A stretch of DNA of 43,979 nt from an uncultured Bacteroidota bacterium (GTDB taxonomy: Bacteria; Bacteroidota; Bacteroidia; Flavobacteriales; Flavobacteriaceae): the NCBI GenBank assembly GCA_902509675.1, contig CABWYN010000008.1:1-43979 (forward strand), written 5' to 3'. The notes under the pieces were generated by a model. It did not search any database. It was not told where the DNA came from and saw only the letters and a program-made list of their open reading frames with translations. Below, in pieces: positions 42,816 to 43,979 of the stretch (position 1 is the stretch's first letter; the number at the start of each line of letters is the position of its first letter). The position numbers and the translations under genes are program-made.

Positions 42816-43979
42816 ATGAAAAAATTACTTTTAATTATATGTTTGATTTCTTTTTCAATTAAATCACAAAACGTTACTCTACCAATTGATACAATAGTTA
42901 CAACATACCATGAATCAATAATTAAAGGAAATTCTATAAAATATATCGCTGAAACTGGAACTCAGCCAGTTTGGGATGAAGATGGGCGTCCAATTGCTAG
43001 CTTATTCTATACTTATTACAAAAAAAATAATACGAAAAAATCAAATGAAAATCCTAATCACAGGCCTCTAATTATATCATTTAACGGGGGACCGGGCTCT
43101 GGCTCATTATGGATGCATATTGGATATACAGGTCCAAAAGTTTTAAATATTGATGATGAAGGTTTTCCGACACAACCTTATGGTATAAAAGACAATCCTT
43201 ATTCCATTTTAGACACTGCTGATATTGTTTTTGTTTGCCCAGTAAATACTGGCTACTCTAGAATGATAGCTGACGAAAAAGGAAAATACCCTAAAAGAAA
43301 GGAATTTTTTGGCATTAATGCTGACATAAAATATTTAGCTGAATGGATCAACACATTTGTTTCTAGAAAAAATAGATGGGAATCTCCAAAATACATAATC
43401 GGAGAAAGCTATGGGGGAACCAGGGTAATGGGCTTATCTTATGAATTACAAAATAAACATTGGATGTATCTTAACGGAGTCATAATGGTTTCACCGGCTG
43501 ACTATAAATTATTTGAAGACGGTGATTCGGTAAATTCATCTCTTCACCTACCCTATTATTCGGCGACTGCATGGTATCATCAAGTATTAGATGACGATTT
43601 ACAAAAGAGAGATTTGATAGAAATATTGCCTGAGGTGGAAGAATTTACAATAAATAAATTGATTCCAGCTGTAGCAAAAGGTGGTTTTATTTCAAAAATT
43701 GAAAGAAATGAGATTGCAGAAAAATATTCAAAATATTCTGGGTTAAGTACAAAATTTATTTTAGATAATAATCTGAATGTGCCAAATAACTTTTTTTGGA
43801 AAGAACTTTTGAAAGAAAAAGAGGGGCTAACCGTTGGAAGATTAGATTCTAGATATCGTGGATTAGATAAAAAAAATTCAGGATCAACTCCTGATTCAAA
43901 TATTGAACTAAATTCATGGAATCACTCATTCACTCCAGCCATTAACTATTACTTAAGAAATGAATTAAAATTTGTAACC
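42816..43979 (+). CDS. Peptidase S10-like serine carboxypeptidase, 3' partial
   Basis: Open to the window end; 388 residues visible. MKKLLLIICLISFSIKSQ is a Sec signal peptide. The body shows PLIISFNGGPGSGSLWMHIGYTGP (oxyanion-hole and GGPG motif) near 90, VFVCPVNTGYS near 145, and the nucleophile GESYGG with Ser198. This is the S10 carboxypeptidase pattern of the alpha/beta-hydrolase fold; the catalytic Asp and His lie beyond the window. The family removes C-terminal residues from peptides in the periplasm or outside. The gene starts 38 bases after the TIGR02757 gene, so it may be a separate unit. Confidence 0.9.
   Translation, partial: MKKLLLIICLISFSIKSQNVTLPIDTIVTTYHESIIKGNSIKYIAETGTQPVWDEDGRPIASLFYTYYKKNNTKKSNENPNHRPLIISFNGGPGSGSLWMHIGYTGPKVLNIDDEGFPTQPYGIKDNPYSILDTADIVFVCPVNTGYSRMIADEKGKYPKRKEFFGINADIKYLAEWINTFVSRKNRWESPKYIIGESYGGTRVMGLSYELQNKHWMYLNGVIMVSPADYKLFEDGDSVNSSLHLPYYSATAWYHQVLDDDLQKRDLIEILPEVEEFTINKLIPAVAKGGFISKIERNEIAEKYSKYSGLSTKFILDNNLNVPNNFFWKELLKEKEGLTVGRLDSRYRGLDKKNSGSTPDSNIELNSWNHSFTPAINYYLRNELKFVT

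Noticed and set aside
1-43979. tRNA, rRNA, CRISPR arrays, insertion sequences or phage genes
   Set aside because: No cloverleaf, repeat-spacer pattern, transposase or integrase was found; genes fill nearly all of the window.

Overview
The window is an A+T-rich, very gene-dense chromosomal segment from a member of Bacteroidota, most likely a marine, streamlined Flavobacteriales-type organism. The markers are a GH3/beta-lactamase fusion next to bacillithiol glycosyltransferase bshA, a fused lpxC-fabZ gene, a fused E1 alpha/beta dehydrogenase, the type IX secretion regulator PorX, promoter boxes of the Bacteroidota form TAnnTTTG, and A-rich leaders without Shine-Dalgarno sequences. I see no rRNA, tRNA, CRISPR array, insertion sequence, prophage or integrase. 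No gap between genes exceeds 300 bases; the largest is 30370-30652.

Layout. 1-4296 (+): the end of a GH3/beta-lactamase fusion, bshA and a GH109-like secreted oxidoreductase-fold enzyme. 4299-6005 (-): quinone-linked D-lactate dehydrogenase. 6098-9085 (+): chorismate synthase, an acidic amino acid/dicarboxylate symporter and uracil-DNA glycosylase. 9088-11218 (-): nucleoside phosphorylase, a SUI1/eIF1-like factor and a 2-oxoglutarate/Fe(II) oxygenase. 11333-16454 (+): fused 2-oxoacid dehydrogenase E1, an SF2 helicase, an anchored HMA-like metal protein and a GT9 glycosyltransferase. 16532-17629 (-): MscS channel. 17745-18794 (+): two tandem paralogous lipoproteins, closed by a bidirectional terminator. 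18866-25106 (-): a seven-gene envelope and housekeeping run, transcribed lpxD, lpxC-fabZ, lpxA, efp, sucD, fabG, SPFH protein. 25223-27557 (+): porX, tsaE and a small anchored protein. 27554-28714 (-): proline dehydrogenase; 28800-29885 (+): aroB; 29887-30369 (-): an Lrp/AsnC regulator. 30653-31313 (+): a small HTH regulator overlapping a lipoprotein gene. 31300-35760 (-): topoisomerase IV parE-parC. 35854-37297 (-): ferredoxin and ychF. 37291-40785 (+): LuxC-type acyl-CoA reductase, serC, serA and a small membrane protein. 40782-41324 (-): msrA. 41355-43979 (+): LolD-like ATPase, a TIGR02757 protein and the start of an S10 serine carboxypeptidase.

Most of the content is core metabolism: aromatic amino acids (aroC, aroB), serine (serC, serA), lipid A (lpxD, lpxC, lpxA), fatty acids (fabG, fabZ), the TCA cycle (sucD), translation (efp, tsaE, ychF) and topology (parE, parC). 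Convergent neighbours often overlap or sit 1-2 bases apart. At least three genes, and probably a fourth, have no usable ATG and must start at TTG. Conversely, several genes that could be extended to an upstream TTG are better started at a downstream ATG, because that TTG lies in or beside a TAnnTTTG promoter box. I found no clear new multi-gene system. The best candidates for a second look are the small HTH regulator-lipoprotein pair with a palindromic operator on its predicted promoter, the tandem NTF2-like lipoproteins, the anchored HMA-like protein, and the ferredoxin/acyl-CoA reductase/serine gene neighbourhood.
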